Origin: Apostichopus californicus
Taxonomy: Eukaryota > Echinodermata > Holothuroidea > Aspidochirotida > Stichopodidae
DNA: 31,387 bases
Reading direction: 5' to 3'
Assembly (NCBI GenBank): GCA_020650975.1
Contig: JAIPMN010002919.1
Coordinates: 1 to 31,387 of the forward strand
Shown here piece by piece: positions 30,592 to 31,387 of this stretch (position 1 is its first letter; every line of letters begins with the position of its first letter). Under the pieces are notes generated by a model that saw only the letters and a list, made by a program, of their open reading frames with translations, was not told the DNA's origin and ran no database searches. The translations under genes were made by a program, and so were the position numbers.

Positions 30592-31256
30592 GCATCGATA
30601 ATGACAGTCGCTTGGAAGTTGGACATACACTGAATCAGAAGAATGATAATTGTCCATATAGGTCATAAAATGTCAAAAAAATGAATGAGTTCATTGTCGT
30701 CACTGAAACATGGTGCTTGAGCTGAATAGATTATTGTTTGTTGTTGATTGACCTGTGACACTTTGTTAAGTCAAGTTACGGGGTTTCCTTCCAAACGCCC
30801 TAAATTTACTTCTTATACTTGGATCATAAGTTGATCTTACTTATGATACATACGCTACATTCCATTGGGTTCGTGTTTACTGTAGGCTACGTTATCCAAG
30901 TTTCGTGAGCCGTTCTTTTGAAATAGGAATTCGCTTCGTGGAATGGGTACACTAAGATTAACTTCACGCACAACTTTTCTTTTGAATGATATGTATCTCC
31001 TCCATTGGGGTAATCATATATAGGGAAACAATTGAATAAATACCGTACATATAGGACTAAACATTTGGTAATAAGTTAAGGTTTCAATGGTGATGACGTA
31101 ACTTTTCCGACCAATCATGAGCGACAATTTACACATAATTGCAAACCTGTTTGGGGAAACATAATTGGCGTTCGGGGAGTTCTTGCACAGATGGTCTGTA
31201 TTGTCAAATTTATGGAAAACGACTTCAAAAACTGTTTTACCTTCTTCGTTTAATGA

Positions 31257-31387
31257 CAATTAACCTTATATAGAAGTTTGAGTTACACCGAGTTAAATAA
31301 TATTCCAGGTCTCTTACTCTTAATTGATTTTGAAAAAGCATTCGACTCAGTTTCACATGAATTTATTTTCAGAACGCTAGATTTGTT
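31257..31387 (+). pseudogene. Non-LTR retrotransposon reverse transcriptase fragment, cut by window end
   Basis: The open frame after a TGA at 31254-31256 reads YTELNNIPGLLLLIDFEKAF and then DSVSHEFIF. The N-N-I-P-G-L-L-L-x-I-D-F-E-K-A-F-D-S-V-S block is the signature of reverse transcriptase fingers/palm motif A in LINE-type elements (CR1/RTE/L1-like), with the first catalytic Asp in IDFEKAFD. Only about 43 codons are in view and a stop lies just upstream. It is either a 5'-truncated relic or, less likely, part of a longer element continuing to the right. Confidence 0.85.

Larger units (their letters stand above)
27248..31256. other. DCTN6 3' UTR and gene-poor DNA
   Basis: The first 0.4 kb is probably DCTN6 3' UTR. 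Beyond that no gene is supported: open frames at 27306-27775 on the minus strand overlap one another and show no family motif. G-rich runs occur at 28768-28796, 29414-29440 and 29527-29545, and a T-run at about 28428-28441. A CCAAT plus CRE cluster at 30568-30591 is listed separately. Confidence 0.5.

Noticed and set aside
1-31387. CRISPR arrays, operons, prophage or bacterial defence genes
   Set aside because: Nothing of the sort is present; split genes, polyadenylation signals and transposon types are those of an animal genome.

Overview
This window looks like nuclear DNA of an animal, not a bacterium or virus. Three conserved eukaryotic genes can be read here. Each is split into 5-7 small exons with GT..AG introns and unbroken reading phase, set in AT-rich DNA full of degenerate repeats. 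The content points to an invertebrate deuterostome, and the recurring TAGGCCTA / TACTGTA-like words look echinoderm-like (possibly sea cucumber). That last step is an impression, not a proof.

Layout. 1-2099: upstream DNA with no convincing gene. 2100-5041 (+): complete five-exon centrin-3 gene (CETN3, 167 aa). 5042-9917: intergenic, with CETN3 polyadenylation signals, a doubtful small two-exon candidate at 8003-8302, and repeat relics. 9918-17684 (-): complete seven-exon SKAP-family adaptor gene (helical N-terminus, PH, acidic tyrosine repeats, proline-rich linker, SH3; 503 aa), convergent with CETN3. 17685-19911: intergenic/promoter DNA between two divergent genes. 19912-27247 (+): complete seven-exon dynactin subunit 6 gene (DCTN6, 184 aa). 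Its 3-kb first intron holds a PIF/Harbinger-like transposon of 995 bp with TTA target duplications, GC-rich inverted repeats, a relic of the transposase N-terminus and nested foldback DNA. 27248-31256: DCTN6 3' UTR and gene-poor DNA. 31257-31387: start of a non-LTR reverse-transcriptase relic that runs off the window.

The three genes are not an operon. CETN3 and DCTN6 both serve centrosome/microtubule functions, while the SKAP protein is a signalling adaptor; their adjacency need not mean joint function. I see no unknown defence or biosynthetic system. The most interesting points are a three-fold acidic tyrosine repeat in the SKAP protein, the missing Ser/Thr-Pro motif at the DCTN6 C-terminus, and the Harbinger element with its nested insertions. 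All gene models were spliced by hand from reading phase, splice signals and remembered human proteins; no alignment was run.
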